From NCBI RefSeq assembly GCF_032854445.1, contig NC_088295.1:77530028-77590027 (forward strand): a stretch of DNA of 60,000 bases. The letters run 5' to 3'. This DNA is from Liolophura sinensis (taxonomy: Eukaryota; Mollusca; Polyplacophora; Chitonida; Chitonidae). This document shows positions 23,368-35,048 of the stretch, piece by piece. The notes beneath the pieces were generated by a model that made no database searches, was not told the DNA's origin, and saw only the letters and a program-made list of their open reading frames with translations. Both the position numbers and the translations under genes were made by a program. How positions within the stretch are numbered: the first letter of the stretch is position 1; every line of letters begins with the position of its first letter.

Positions 23368-23616
23368 TGGTGCAGGTCTTTCCATCTCCAAAGAATCCTT
23401 TGTTACAGGAACAGGTAAAGCCTCCCTCGTAGTTAGTACATGTGGCATCTATAGAACAGTCGTGTGTGCCGCTCTCGCATTCATTCACATCTGAGCAGCC
23501 AACACCATCTCCTTCAAACCCTGAGCGACACTTGCACACCACACTGAGTTCACTGTCAGTGGTGCACATAGCATTACTTCCACACCGACCATTGTCATCA
23601 TTACAAGGTGAGCCCT
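23368..23616 (-). CDS. E49: two fused EGF modules, first non-calcium
   Basis: First module: EGSPCNDDNGRC, CTTDSELSVVCKC and GVGC, lacking D-E before C1 and the aromatic. Second: DVNECESGTHDC, CTNYEGGFTCSC and GKTC, fully calcium-type. Donor A|GTAGGT. Confidence 0.92.
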
Positions 23617-23948
23617 CTGTAAAACAAGAACACACCATTACAAACTAAACAGTTTGAATGTGATATTCCTTAGTACGCAAGTTCATGGTTTAGCGAGGGA
23701 AACATAAATAAATGGTGCTGCTTCCTCATTCAATGAGCAGGTTTGGTTGTATAGGCCATTGGCTTCGAAAATTCCAGCTCTTTCTGGCATGAAAGTGACC
23801 TGATTGAACATATATGCAGGTGACACTGTTTGAAAACTCGTGTATCATCATGTTTCACCTCAAATGCAAATCATTTATGTTCAGGATCTGTTCTAGTGAG
23901 ACCTTAATTTTGCAAACAATAAATCACAGGAGGAGAATACAGACACAC

Positions 23949-24068
23949 CTATCTCACAGTTGTAGCCGTCTCCAGTAAAGCCTTCATTACAGTTACAGGT
24001 ATGACCTCCAGGTATGTTTGTACACGTGGCATCTGGGCTACAGGGGTTAGAAGCACACTCCTCAACAT
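23949..24068 (-). CDS. E48: EGF module, calcium signature weakened
   Basis: Starts [10 protein letters not shown], has [16 protein letters not shown] and ends GYNCEI. Glu at the third position and His for the aromatic. Donor G|GTGTGT. Confidence 0.88.
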   Translation of the reverse strand: MLRSVLLTPVAQMPRVQTYLEVIPVTVMKALLETATTVR

Positions 24069-24382
24069 CTAAAGTCAAACAACAAGCATTTACTACAAGA
24101 AACAAGATAGTGCCTAAATCCATAGAGTACAGATGCACAAGATGTCAGTAAATGTTGTAATACTTTGAAAATATCTAGCATAATTAAACATTCTGAAAAT
24201 ATGTTTGAAATCGACCAAACTCAAATGTTATGTTTAAGTCATCATGGTGAATACATAAACACCAGTTTCAATTCAATACGACGACCCTCCTCAAAAGAAA
24301 GGGATAATTGACTTGTCACAGACTGACAGACCAATAGTCACATTCGGTACTGATGGGGGCTAAAAGAAAAGAGCAAACTTAC

Positions 24383-24502
24383 TGCAGAAGTTGTATCCAT
24401 CTCCTTCAGTGCCTGGGTTACATTTACAGGTGTAAGAGCCAACAGAGTTTTTGCACTGTGCCAGAGGATGACAGGCTCCATTACGAGCACACTCATCAAC
24501 AT
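24383..24502 (-). CDS. E47: calcium-binding EGF module
   Basis: Starts [11 protein letters not shown], has [12 protein letters not shown] and ends GYNFC. Thr replaces the usual aromatic after Gly in the C5-C6 loop (NPGTEGDG). Donor A|GTAAGT. Confidence 0.9.
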
Positions 24503-24998
24503 CTGTGGACATAGAAAACCATTGTGTGGATAGAAAACACTTTACTATAAAGGATTCCTGATTTCACAAAGAGATTTTCTCACTTAAGTCAAAATTTGAA
24601 ACCTCCATAAATATGCAGCTTGTGGCCTCCAGAGTGGAAATTTTTGAACACAATGCTAAAAGAGTTTCTTAATTCAACTCCTACATGTATGTTCCAAAAA
24701 AAAAAAAAAATCTCTTAAATCAAAATTCAAATTTTGATTAAAGTCAAAATTGAGTGCTGCACAATTGGCCCCTGCTTGGTTTATCACAAAATAAAAAAAG
24801 CCATTGTTTTCTATACTGTCTAGTGTAAACACTGGTATTATTTCCAGTGAAAAATCTAACATATCTTCACAAAAGTTTTACACACATCTGTCCATTACCA
24901 TATATATGGCATTGCACACGCAGTAAAAGCGAGGTAACAGAAAAGGGGTTTACTAGATATGTCCAGTCTGATATAATGAGCGCACTGACAGAGCTTAC

Positions 24999-25121
24999 CT
25001 GAACATCGATCCTCTGTTTTACAACTAACAAACTCAAAGCCCACATCACATTCACAGATTCTGTTCGCCTTGTCCACACAAACACCCTTTTCACCACACC
25101 CACAGTTGTCGTCATCTGAAG
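24999..25121 (-). CDS. E46: EGF-like module with seven cysteines
   Basis: Reads (A-S-)DDDNCGCGEKGVC, CVDKANRICECDVGF, FVSC and EDRC. The C1-C2 loop is one residue and an extra cysteine follows C6. Two AG acceptors six bases apart (25122 and 25116 side) are both in frame, so the first two residues may be absent. Donor G|GTAAGC. Confidence 0.82.
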
Positions 25122-25374
25122 CTGAAATACACACGTCACAAGTTCATGACACATACATGTACAGTGTAATAAACAATTTGATGGGACTTTTTTTTCATTT
25201 CCCCCAAACAATATGAACAAATATCCAGAGAAAACATGATAATAATAACAAAGGTATCACATTTTTTTTTTTTTAGTAAGCCTAGGACAAACAAGCACAA
25301 ATTATTTCACTTAAAATGTCACTACATTATTCACAGGGGGCTGTCTAATATAGATACCTTATGATAAGACTTAC

Positions 25375-25503
25375 TTCCAAATTGACAGGTGAATCCATCA
25401 CCAGAGTACCCAGGTGGACAGATACATTTGTAGGAACCAACCGTGTCCTCACAACGGGCGTCCTCACTACACTCACTCATTTCTGCAGCACACTCGTTCA
25501 CAT
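25375..25503 (-). CDS. E45: calcium-binding EGF module
   Basis: Starts DVNECAAEMSEC, has CEDTVGSYKCICPPGY and ends GFTCQFG. Donor A|GTAAGT. Confidence 0.92.
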
Positions 25504-25651
25504 CTGTATTCGTAAAAAGAACATAGGCATATGGATGTGAAGGATACATTCACAGAGCTGTTTAAGAAAAGCTACATACACATGCTCACCATTTATCTCT
25601 TTATGTGACAAAAACAACCAAACACTTCATTCATTGCAGTAAACCAGTGTA

Positions 25652-25705
25652 CATTAGTGAATGCTTGGGGTTTAACGTCGTACTCAACAATTTTTCATAT
25701 GACGA
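25652..25705 (-). mobile_element. SINE family 2, 3' tail fragment
   Basis: TGCTTGGGGTTTAACGTCGT then ACTCAACAATTTTTCATATG is the reverse complement of the tail seen at about 3465-3512. Only the 3' end is present. Confidence 0.7.
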
Positions 25706-25761
25706 CGACAGTGTACATTAAAATATATGAATATATATATAAGACCAGATGCATCACTTAC

Positions 25762-25878
25762 TTTCACAATAGCGTCCGTTACCACGGTATCCATCATTAC
25801 ACGTACATTCAGAGCCAACTGCCGGGTCATAACCACAAACTGCGTTTTGGTCACATAAATCTGGACAGCGGTTGATTG
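25762..25878 (-). CDS. E44: EGF module without calcium signature
   Basis: Starts AINRCPDLC, has CGYDPAVGSECTCNDGY and ends GRYC. Only three residues lie between C1 and C2. Donor A|GTAAGT, acceptor TGCTAG. Confidence 0.85.
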
Positions 25879-26425
25879 CTAGCAAAAGCAACACAGGACA
25901 GGTATGATATTAGCAAGAAAAAAGTGTGTACATCAGAAAGTTCAGGCTATCAATGCGGTCACATAAACTGTATACATACACCTCCTACCTGCAAACTGCA
26001 TGCAAGAAATTCACTTTTTAAGCCAATGACCAGCTGTTTTAATGCCAAGGCATGACAGAGACATGAATAGAAAGATAAATTTCAACAAAACACTGGCTTA
26101 GCGTTCCAACAAAGCATAATGAGAACTTTTCCACATTTGATGCGCAGATATCACACAATATAATTAGTGAAAGAGAAGTTTTACATAGCTGCATCCAACA
26201 TTATTGGCATTGTTCATAAACCCAACATTGGAATTAAAGCTTTTAAAATATTTTATTCAGCCAACAACTAAGAAAAAAAGTAACGTTTTGAACACAGATT
26301 TAGTTTTTGTTTTCTTTCACTTTAACTATTATAGCTGACATATTTTATCTAGTTTTCAGCCGCAAATGACAACTGACTCATATTTAAAACCTGAATTGAA
26401 AAGTTCACTGTTGATGTGGACTTAC

Positions 26426-26548
26426 CAACACAGGAGTCGTCCCCCTTGGCTTCAAATCCAGTCTGGCAAAGACATTTCTCTTCACTGCCAACCTTTTCAC
26501 AGTACTGGCCTGCTCCACACTGTTTCTTACACCCCTTCTCACTTGACT
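26426..26548 (-). CDS. E43: EGF module without calcium signature
   Basis: Starts ESSEKGCKKQC, has YCEKVGSEEKCLC and ends DDSC. No D-x-D-E start and charged short loops. Donor G|GTAAGT, acceptor TTTAAG. Confidence 0.82.
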
Positions 26549-26922
26549 CTTAAAGTACAGAATATAATGCTTCACATACATTTACATTAATACCTTGATG
26601 TCAGATGGGAGTCATCGTCAAGAATATTTGAATGAACAATGAATTTCCGACAAAAAAAGCAATCGTGATACAATTGAAAATACAGGCTTGACTGAGACTC
26701 TCTTGAATCTAGCCCCAACACACAACCAACAGCACTACCAAGCCAGATGATTGGTCTAACAGGGAATAACTTTTAAGACATTGCAGGAAAGTATAAAGGC
26801 TAGTATTATCTCAAGCTGATTTTAGCACTTAACTTTGCTTCAGAGTTTGAATCTACCCAAGATTTTCAAATGAAGACATCGATGTATGTACTTTTTCTTG
26901 CATATATAATCACCCTCCTTAC

Positions 26923-27063
26923 CTACACATATCCGGCCATCTCCCTCAAAGCCTGGCTTACAATAACAATCATAGCCACCATCATAGTTGGAACAAAAAC
27001 TATTGCCTGAACCATCTGATTTCTCGTCGCAGTCATGGGTGCCCTCTTCACATTCATCAATGT
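26923..27063 (-). CDS. E42: calcium-binding EGF module with long second loop
   Basis: Starts DIDECEEGTHDC, then a long C2-C3 loop (DEKSDGSGNSFC), CSNYDGGYDCYC and ends GRIC. Donor G|GTAAGG. Confidence 0.92.
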   Translation of the reverse strand, partial: TLMNVKRAPMTATRNQMVQAIVFVPTMMVAMIVIVSQALREMAGYV

Positions 27064-27416
27064 CTGCAATACACACATTTAATTTGTGATAATTCTGCAC
27101 CAGAGATTTTTAGAATTGATTGAGTCTGTAATCTGTTGATATATTGTTTAGACTGTATTGTAGATGTCAGATTAATACATGTCTGTGATGTACACATTCA
27201 CAATTTTCCTCACGTACATTTTAATTTGTATTTATGTTTATATTCATTTATGTTTATGTACATGTGCAAATCGTCTTGGCTCGTATTAAACAGTAATTTC
27301 TGAAACAACAGTTCAGGATTCGTACACTGCAAAATATTTCAAATTTCCTTTTTTTTCAAAGCTTTTCCAGGCTACCTGGAATACCTAAACTTCTACATGC
27401 TTAGAACAGTGCCAAT

Positions 27417-27655
27417 CCCTTTGGTGGCTTAATAGTTAAGAGTGTCCACTTCGAACACAGGAGGCCCTAGATCAAACTAGGGTCCGGTCATACCAAAGAC
27501 TATAAAAAATGGTACTTGTTGCTACCTGGCCTGGCGCTCAGAAATTAGTACAAGAAAACAGGACTGGTTGGCCCAATGTCAATAATAACGTGACTGGGTG
27601 CCATGTCTGGTGTCTTTAGCATGATACTTCCGTGACGGCAGGTATTGATTAACAG
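27417..27655 (+). mobile_element. SINE family 2 with tRNA-like head
   Basis: The head GGTGGCTTAATAGTTAAGAG and the B-box-like GATCAAACTAG resemble an RNA polymerase III promoter from a tRNA. The body (TGGCGCTCAG, GACTGGTTGGCC) matches the repeat at 3285-3535. The tail is not clear, so the copy is probably truncated. Borders approximate. Confidence 0.65.
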
Positions 27656-27933
27656 TTATGCCAATATGCTGCCTTCAAGGACACCATGTACACCAGTTGC
27701 AAGAAGCAGAATGTAAATATGGATAGCTACATATCTCTCTCCATTAGATTCAAAATTTATATAGTTTTCTCTCTTTTTTTTAATAAGATCTAAAATGCAT
27801 GCATTTGGTGATGTGTGAATGACATCTGTGTTGTGAGGGAAAATCTTCCAATTTTTGTAAAAGTCTACAAACAAATTTTTGTAAAAGAGACAAAAGTATT
27901 CACTAGGGCCACACATGACTTTGTATAACTAAC

Positions 27934-28059
27934 CTTCGCAGTAGTCGCTGTCAGTGTCATATCTGTAGCCTTCTTCACAGATACACTGGAAGGAGCCTGG
28001 GGTGTTGTAGCACACTTGGTCAAAGTCACAGTACAGTGGTTCAGCGCACTCGTCTATAT
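27934..28059 (-). CDS. E41: calcium-binding EGF module
   Basis: Starts [11 protein letters not shown], has [16 protein letters not shown] and ends SDYC. Donor G|GTTAGT, weaker than most. Confidence 0.88.
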
Positions 28060-28341
28060 CTACAGCATGAAGGCAGAGAAATAGGAATAATAGGCACTGG
28101 AAACGTGTAAAGGAAAGTAACTAATAAAACAGTATTTATATTTAACTTAAAACTTTGAAATGCTTATGCATGTTAATCTAATTAGTAAGGTTGTCATGAT
28201 TGGAACTCTTCTTTATATCTTCGGATGTCTATACTCAGCTTAACAAATAATAACACAATGAAATTTTATCTACAAATCCAACAAAAGCAACCTTAGTAAA
28301 TGTTATTTGAAATTATCTGACAAATTTGAGTAAGAACTTAC

Positions 28342-28473
28342 CTATACATTCGTAATCGCTGACACTTTCAAATCCCTCTGGACATTCACAGTGATACTTG
28401 CCCTCTCCATCATCTATGCACTCCGCATTTTCACCACAAGCTGTAGGAGAGTCACAGGCCTGGGGACGGGCAT
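28342..28473 (-). CDS. E40: EGF module without D-E start
   Basis: Starts DARPQACDSPTAC, has CIDDGEGKYHCECPEGF and ends DYEC. The C3-C4 loop keeps D and Y but is one residue longer. Donor G|GTAAGT, acceptor AATCAG. Confidence 0.83.
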
Positions 28474-29083
28474 CTGATTAATTTATACATAAAAGATTAC
28501 ACAGTGACAGCGCTTCACTCACCTTAGTACCACTTAGAATATTATACACACAAGAAAATGAAATCTTAATATGCTGGACAAATAATTTTGAAAGGATGTT
28601 TTATGCTTAAATTCTCCCTGATGAAACTACCTGTTCACACACATTACATCTGAATACAAGATGAACTGTCCTTGAAACACAGTACTAAGCCTATTAACAT
28701 ATGGAAAAATATGGTCCAGTAGAGAAATCTGCTGTCTTTTTCCTGTAAGGTATGATTAGGTGGGCTGAAAGTTCACTAGGGTCATTCCAGCGGCTTGGTA
28801 CAAGGCAGTCAGTCTGATGTGACAGGTCAAATTGGTGGAGGGTAAGTCTCTTGAGCTTCATGCAAGACCATACCATTGATCATTTATTGCCACCAAGGCT
28901 TTGTGAACAACAAAAGCCTGAGAATCAAGGAAATTCACTTCCTGAGAATGGAACTGCGTATTTACATACAGATTTTTGGCAAACACTTTAACCACCTGGT
29001 CTAATACAGTGAATTCAATAAGGGCACTTGAAATAGTACCAAGATATTGACAGATTCTATTGACAGGTGTAAATTATTACTAC

Positions 29084-29206
29084 CTTCACATGTGAAGCCA
29101 TCTCCAACAAATCCAGAGTTACAGAAACAGGTGTAGGACCCAGCAATGTTCTTGCAGCTGGCATTCGGGTCACAATCGTTGGTCTTCTCTGCACACTCAT
29201 CAATAT
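29084..29206 (-). CDS. E39: calcium-binding EGF module
   Basis: Starts DIDECAEKTNDC, has CKNIAGSYTCFCNSGF and ends GFTC. Donor G|GTAGTA. Confidence 0.92.
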
Positions 29207-29520
29207 CTATACAGTAAAGGAAAAACTTGGGATATATCTGTGTTAACTGCACAAACATGTACACGCTCTAGTCATACTGACTTTATCAAATGTTTTCTAT
29301 TCAAAGGATCAAATATTCAAGACTGAAGAGTAAAGATTTGTCTTCAAAACCTGTAACTTCCTGCAATCTGAAGTTACTGAACAGGCCCAAGACGAGTGTA
29401 AACTTTAAATGTCAAATACAATTTTAAGCCTATAGGTCTTCACAAGTACTAGATCTTCAAGGCTGGGCTATAACCACTGTTAACCAAAACTGAGGATTTA
29501 ACACGAAGTGTAAACATTAC

Positions 29521-29643
29521 CTGTACACCCCTCTGTTCCAAAAATGGGATTACCTCTGGCACCAGGGGGACAAATACACATGTTATTCTTACAACTGGCT
29601 GTTGAGTGGCAGACCTGACCCCCACAGTTAGATGGATGAATTT
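29521..29643 (-). CDS. E38: atypical EGF module with short C3-C4 loop
   Basis: Starts EIHPSNCGGQVC, has SCKNNMCICPPGARGNP and ends TEGC. Only four residues lie between C3 and C4, as in the non-calcium EGFs of matrix proteins. Donor G|GTAATG. Confidence 0.85.
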
Positions 29644-30038
29644 CTGCAAGAAAGGTAACAATCAGTCTCAAATAAAGAACATTCAATACTGCTTTCAGGT
29701 ACTGTGACAGTGCCAGAAGCATCTTATACTCATATACTGATGTTAACCAACATTCACATGTACATGTGATTACTAAGACATGTGACTACTAAGACATCTA
29801 TCAAATTTCACATCTCTTTCAATAAAGAAAAAGAGCAGGTATGAATTTTTTGTCATCTAACAGTATGTTGCACTTCTCCAATGTGGGTATTGAAAACTGA
29901 GCAATATACAAGTTCTATAAATCATGGTTATTGTAAATGCACCCGGAAATATTATCATGCACCTTTAACAATGACATTCACAGACTAAAAAGGTGCCCAT
30001 ACAGGATCAAGATGGTTATTACCACGTCTAAAACTTAC

Positions 30039-30161
30039 CTTCACAAGTTTCCCCATCTCCCTTGAATCCAACATTACAGATACAAGCGTATGATCCCTCA
30101 GTGTTAAAACAGCCAGCATTTTCATCACAGATTTGACCATTACTGGCACACTCGTTGACAT
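30039..30161 (-). CDS. E37: calcium-binding EGF module
   Basis: Starts DVNECASNGQIC, has CFNTEGSYACICNVGF and ends GETC. Donor G|GTAAGT. Followed upstream by the 1.9-kb intron that holds a foldback element and a MITE. Confidence 0.92.
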
Positions 30162-30379
30162 CTGAAAAGCACAATAAGTATGAATCTAGATCACTTAGAA
30201 CATAACACAAAATGTCATTTCTTCTGAAATGAAGTAAATCAAGGATGTTGGATTGGTTAACTAATTACCGAAGTACATAAACAGTAGATCATACAGGTAA
30301 GCAATAAACAGGGCTGAACAATGTTTTAACTTTAACGACAATAATCAAAACTGAGTGAGCGAGTGAGTGAGGTTCTTCA

Positions 30380-30750
30380 ATACAGGACTTCCGAGTCACT
30401 TACATGTGGACACATTGCTTCTAAGCAGCATCACTAGGAATGAACAAATGAATGAACTTACCTGTAAGGTGAAGTCTGGTTGTGATTTGACCAATCTTTT
30501 ACAAGTGCTTACGGATTAGAGAGCGCATGCACAATCAACCATTCATATTTCAGCTTGTCAATGGATGTGGTTCATAATTAATAGAAAGGAGGGATTCTGG
30601 GTGGGAAACATACTCCCTATGCACTTGTAACAGATCGGTAAAACCACAATCAAACTTCACCTTACATGTAGAGTCTCGTTTGATTCGTTAATTTTACCTC
30701 ACTGTCACATGTCCCAGTGATTCTGTGAGACTTGAGAGTCCACTTACGTT
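30380..30750. mobile_element. Foldback (inverted-repeat) element
   Basis: TGTAAGGTGAAGT at about 30471 followed by TTACAAGTG at about 30513 is mirrored by CACTTGTAA at about 30624 and ACTTCACCTTACA at about 30655. About 49 bases pair with about eight mismatches around a loop of roughly 100 bases, and weaker pairing extends to the outer borders given. No coding capacity. A non-autonomous DNA transposon is inferred. Confidence 0.6.
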
Positions 30751-31870
30751 GACTTAAATCAAATAATAACAATGAACACCAGTAATTCAGTAATTCCACT
30801 GAATTGTATTGAGAATAAGTTCAATGGCCACATCCGCAATACAGTTTAAGTTGCAGATTTTGATAATTCTTGCCAATATAAACTTAAGATGCAAAAACAG
30901 CCTCAGCAAAACGACCATCATTTCAAACAAATTTATTGTACTATTTGCTGAACGAAGATGCCCCATTCCAGCCCCATTCCAGCCAGCGATAGAAAGAACT
31001 GTGAAAGTGTCTTTAATGGCACTTTATGTTTGTGAGCAGCACTGCAGATCCAGTGGGGTGAAGCTTAAATATACTTATGTCAATTCCTGCTTTATTCATC
31101 CATGTTCTGTTGTACAACCCGTTTGTGCACCCTGATTTCTGGTCATCAATTTTGTGATTTCGTCCAATGCACTGTAAACATATTCATTTGCTTCCCTTGC
31201 AAGCCAATAAACTCCTTGAAGTCAAAGTTTGTAACAGTGAGTGTGTCACGAAGAGGGCTCAACTCTCATTTTCTGCAATGAAAATCTCTACTCATTGTTT
31301 TGCCTGTGCAGCTTGATGCCAAAGACGTAGATTTTGATGGCTTTAATGGTGACCGGTAAAGTTTCTGAGTTTTACGACATTTTCCCCTCCTTCAAAATTG
31401 AGTCACAGGCTGGAATATCCATAAATTCTAAGATTCCACCCAACACATCAGACGTCATTGTCTTTTCAAGAGTATGGACGGGCCTCGACTCACTGTCTCA
31501 CTTTCCTATGATAATGTCATATCGGCAGATTGCCGCCTCAAAGTTATGATCTACCGTGTGCACACGGCTTGGGGAGCATTTAAGTGTGATTGCACGCACT
31601 TCTGTAAGAAAGTCAATGATTAATGACCACAGACTTAACACCAATGTCATCTCCATGCTGCATATACGAATTGAGGAAGCAGCAAGCTATGAACGGTTGG
31701 ATGCACATGAACTCTGTCACGATTCACTGACTGCATGGGTGAGGGCTCTACAGGGCCTCTACAAACTGTCTAAAACACCTCTAGGATTGTGCCAATCTCC
31801 TGCCTGGTTTTGACTTTTAGCTTGAGCTGTACTTTACTTTGTAAAAATGAAAACTTAAGCATTAACTAAG

Positions 31871-32080
31871 TACCCAAATTCTTCAACCTTTTCAATCACC
31901 TCTGCAACCAATATTTTGAAACACTTTTAGAAAACAATGGAGTGTAGGGAAATAATTTGTGCAGTTGCATCTTTAGTGACACGAACATAACACTGTTGCA
32001 CCATTTTGATAATAATTGTACAGATAATTTCCACTGAAAAAAAGTGCTTTAGACATTGAAAAGGTTGAAGATATACAGTA
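31871..32080. mobile_element. MITE-like element with terminal inverted repeats (copy B)
   Basis: Starts TACCCAAATTCTTCAACC and ends with GGTTGAAGATATACAGTA, forming inverted ends of about 25 bases with a few mismatches. It is about 210 bases long, AT-rich and non-coding. The terminal TA may be a TA target duplication. Related to 14970-15130 and 44642-44862. Confidence 0.75.
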
Positions 32081-32105
32081 GTGATTCAGTGATGATATAT
32101 CTTAC

Positions 32106-32231
32106 CAGAACAGAATCCATTCTTATCTTTTTCATAGCCAAGGTGACAGATACACTCGAAGGAGCCATTTGTGTTTTTACAGTCCCCATTGCGGCCACAA
32201 TCATCAATACCCAGAATGCACTCATTCACAT
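32106..32231 (-). CDS. E36: calcium-binding EGF module
   Basis: Starts DVNECILGIDDC, has CKNTNGSFECICHLGY and ends NGFC. Donor G|GTAAGA only about 26 bases from the MITE copy B. Confidence 0.9.
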
Positions 32232-32985
32232 CTGTAGAAATTATTATGGAAAGAAACTAATTATGTAATTTTATAATGCTAATCATACATCTTACACTAT
32301 CAGATTTTCATATCACATTAAATATCGTAAGACAGAGGTGAACAGGTCAATGGTTCATCATCAAAACAGATAAAATGCTGCACTAAAACAAGATATTTAC
32401 ATTTCGATAAATTTAGTTTTTAGCTTAGGTAAGTGTTACATCTGCATGTATATGTACCTGAGCAAATACAGACTTCCACAGATCCTAAAACTACATATCT
32501 GACATCCAGGATTTATCCTAAATACAGATCATATAGTGACATTTAATACCAGGGCTCGTAGGGGCCTGAAAAAATTTGAAATCCCTTGAAACTAAAGAAA
32601 CTCTAGACCATGGCTAAATACATTTGTACACTTCAACATGAGTTAAGCTGTTGCAGTATATCTTGTATAACACACAATTTAATTATATCAATTGGAAATC
32701 TGTCTTTCATTTATAAAATTCATGTTTTCAAAAAAAGGAATGACAAACTTTTTTGTATTAAACAGAATATACGAATGTGAAGTTCCTACCATGGGAATGT
32801 GCATGAATGAGGCATATGCCAAACTCTCAACCTGTTGACATTTTAGAAATTACAATTTACATGTGTGAGGGTTTTGAAAAGCACTTATATATTCTGGTAA
32901 TTTGCCCTGAAAGTCCTTCAATACTTGGCAGAGAAAAGCTATAGAAAATAACCAGAATAAGGACATACGTGTACATGTGTTACAT

Positions 32986-33030
32986 GTGTAACAGTGCGAT
33001 GTGTAGCAGTGCGATGTGTAACAGTGCAAT
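32986..33030. repeat. 15-bp tandem repeat, three units
   Basis: Units GTGTAACAGTGCGAT, GTGTAGCAGTGCGAT and GTGTAACAGTGCAAT. It lies in the intron 20 bases past the GC donor of E35. Confidence 0.92.
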
Positions 33031-33052
33031 GTCATTTATTGTGACCACGTGC

Positions 33053-33175
33053 CTATGCAGAACTTGAAGACCATCTGGAATCCTGGTGGACAGCCACAGG
33101 TATAGGTTCCGTCCAGGTTAAAACACTCAGCATTCTCATCACATTCAGCCAGGCCTGCGGCACACTCATCAACAT
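33053..33175 (-). CDS. E35: calcium-binding EGF module with a GC donor
   Basis: Starts DVDECAAGLAEC, has CFNLDGTYTCGCPPGF and ends FKFCI. The exon must end at ATAG to keep phase 1, and the next bases are GCACGT, so the intron is GC-AG. Reading on meets a stop within seven codons. A GT three bases on would shift the frame. Confidence 0.83.
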   Translation of the reverse strand: MLMSVPQAWLNVMRMLSVLTWTEPIPVAVHQDSRWSSSSA

Positions 33176-33659
33176 CTGAAACAATTCATCATGCCACAGG
33201 AACTGTTATCTGCTCCTTACTGCCAATGCCTTAATACCATAAAAATACTTTTTGCAAGTACTGAAGGGTCCTGTTCACAATCTTGCTGTTTACCTTATGT
33301 CAGGAATAATACTAACATCATGAACCGAAGGAATTACTCTGAATGCTAATCTCAAGATTCTGTTCCCTAATATATGCGGCACCTCTTGCAGACAGGTGAG
33401 GTATGAAGAATGAAGTGGGGCTTGTATTCTTGGTTTAAAGGTACATGAAAAACAAAGAATGACATACACTGGTAACAATAAACATTTATATGCTCTTTTT
33501 TCTTTCTACTACTATACAAAGCTCAACAGATATATATTCTTTCAGAGAGATTGTGTCAGCAAAAAGGGACTGTTTCACAAATACCATAAATTGCATAGTG
33601 AAATGTCATAATTAGTTTTGTCTATCAAAGAGCAGGGCTTACAGGCAGGGCACACCTAC

Positions 33660-33782
33660 CTTCACATGCATCGCAGTGGCCGGAGTAGCCTCCCTTACAC
33701 TGACAGATGAATCCACCCTCCGTGTTGACACACTCTGCATTCTCAGCGCAGTCATCATCACCATTAATACACTCGTCAATGT
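33660..33782 (-). CDS. E34: calcium-binding EGF module with an extra cysteine
   Basis: Starts DIDECINGDDDC, has CVNTEGGFICQCKGGY and ends SGHCDACE. Two cysteines follow C5, giving seven in all. Donor G|GTAGGT. Confidence 0.9.
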
Positions 33783-34444
33783 CTGTAATAAACAATCATT
33801 ACAATATGCACTGGTTGATGTAGCTCACAAATGGGCACTTTAATTGTATTTGGATGCTTTCAAGATATTTCACTAATACCTACTTGTATGTCATAAAGTG
33901 TTAAAAGGATCATCTCATTTTATGAACATGATTATTCCATGGCCCTTCATTTAGAAAATAATTTTATGCCTAAAAGAGCTGGACATCACTACCCTATTCT
34001 CTTCTGTAATACATAATCCCATTGTGTTTATATATCGTACTTATATTGTATATCCACATACATGTGTATGATTTTTCTTTTATTTCTCCAATCAGTGTGC
34101 TAACCAAGCATCATGTGTGTCTGTTATATACACTGCAGTCATCAGCCTTCTTCCCTCAAAAACCTGAAGGGATACTTTTTCATTACGTTTCCTACTTGGA
34201 CCTGTTTTCCAACGCACCAACATTTTCTGTATAGTACAACAGTGTGAGTGACCAGTCTTATTCTGCTTGTCACATTGCTAGGGGGTACAACATTATTGCT
34301 ACTATTTAAGGCTTTACATGAGCAGTTAGAATAAAACCCCGAGGTAATCTGACAAGACACTGGATTTCACTGGCTGCATATGGCTACTTGTTAAATATCA
34401 CACTGTTATTGCCGCTCGGATTTTAATCTTTCTATATCACTTAC

Positions 34445-34564
34445 CACTGCAAGTGAATCCATCTCCAATGTAACCTTTCACACACTCACAGGAGTATGTG
34501 CCAACACCGTCAACACAGACAGCATTGTCACTGCAGCCATTAGGTCCAGCACACTCGTCTATGT
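34445..34564 (-). CDS. E33: calcium-binding EGF module
   Basis: Starts DIDECAGPNGC, has CVDGVGTYSCECVKGY and ends GFTC. Donor G|GTAAGT. Confidence 0.92.
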
Positions 34565-35048
34565 CTGCAACCACAACAACATAACAGTGTGTACAGTCTG
34601 TAAGAATAGCTCAACATAAGACTGGAACAGTTGCATCACCCAGCAAAGACCATCTATACATATAAGTATTATAGTTCATCTGCTGACTGGTACATAAAAT
34701 TACCCTCAGTGTGTGTGCAAATTTTTTTTACTGAAAACCTTAAGGTTACTTTCCATATAGCAAAATGTGAAGCACATCAAAGTTAAAAAACATGGTGCAA
34801 ACCATTTAAATAAGGTACCCATAGACAAATATGCAATATGTTTAAAAAGCAAAATTATCATAACCATTGTAACCACTGGCCAAAGTCAACTTCTCTCCAC
34901 TCTTATTTAGTTATACTACATAATAAGTAATGGTGATGGTAATGAAACTTTGGTCAGCACAAATTGGTAACCTAGAACTAGTAAATTTCAACTGGTGTTG
35001 GCATAGACATTTGATTTTAAGATGTGATTACACTTTTTGTTTGTTCAC

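Noticed and set aside
31200-31820. Possible coding remnant on the plus strand
   Set aside because: A stretch reads as about 45 open codons with several cysteines, but it stops, has no family motif and no splice support.
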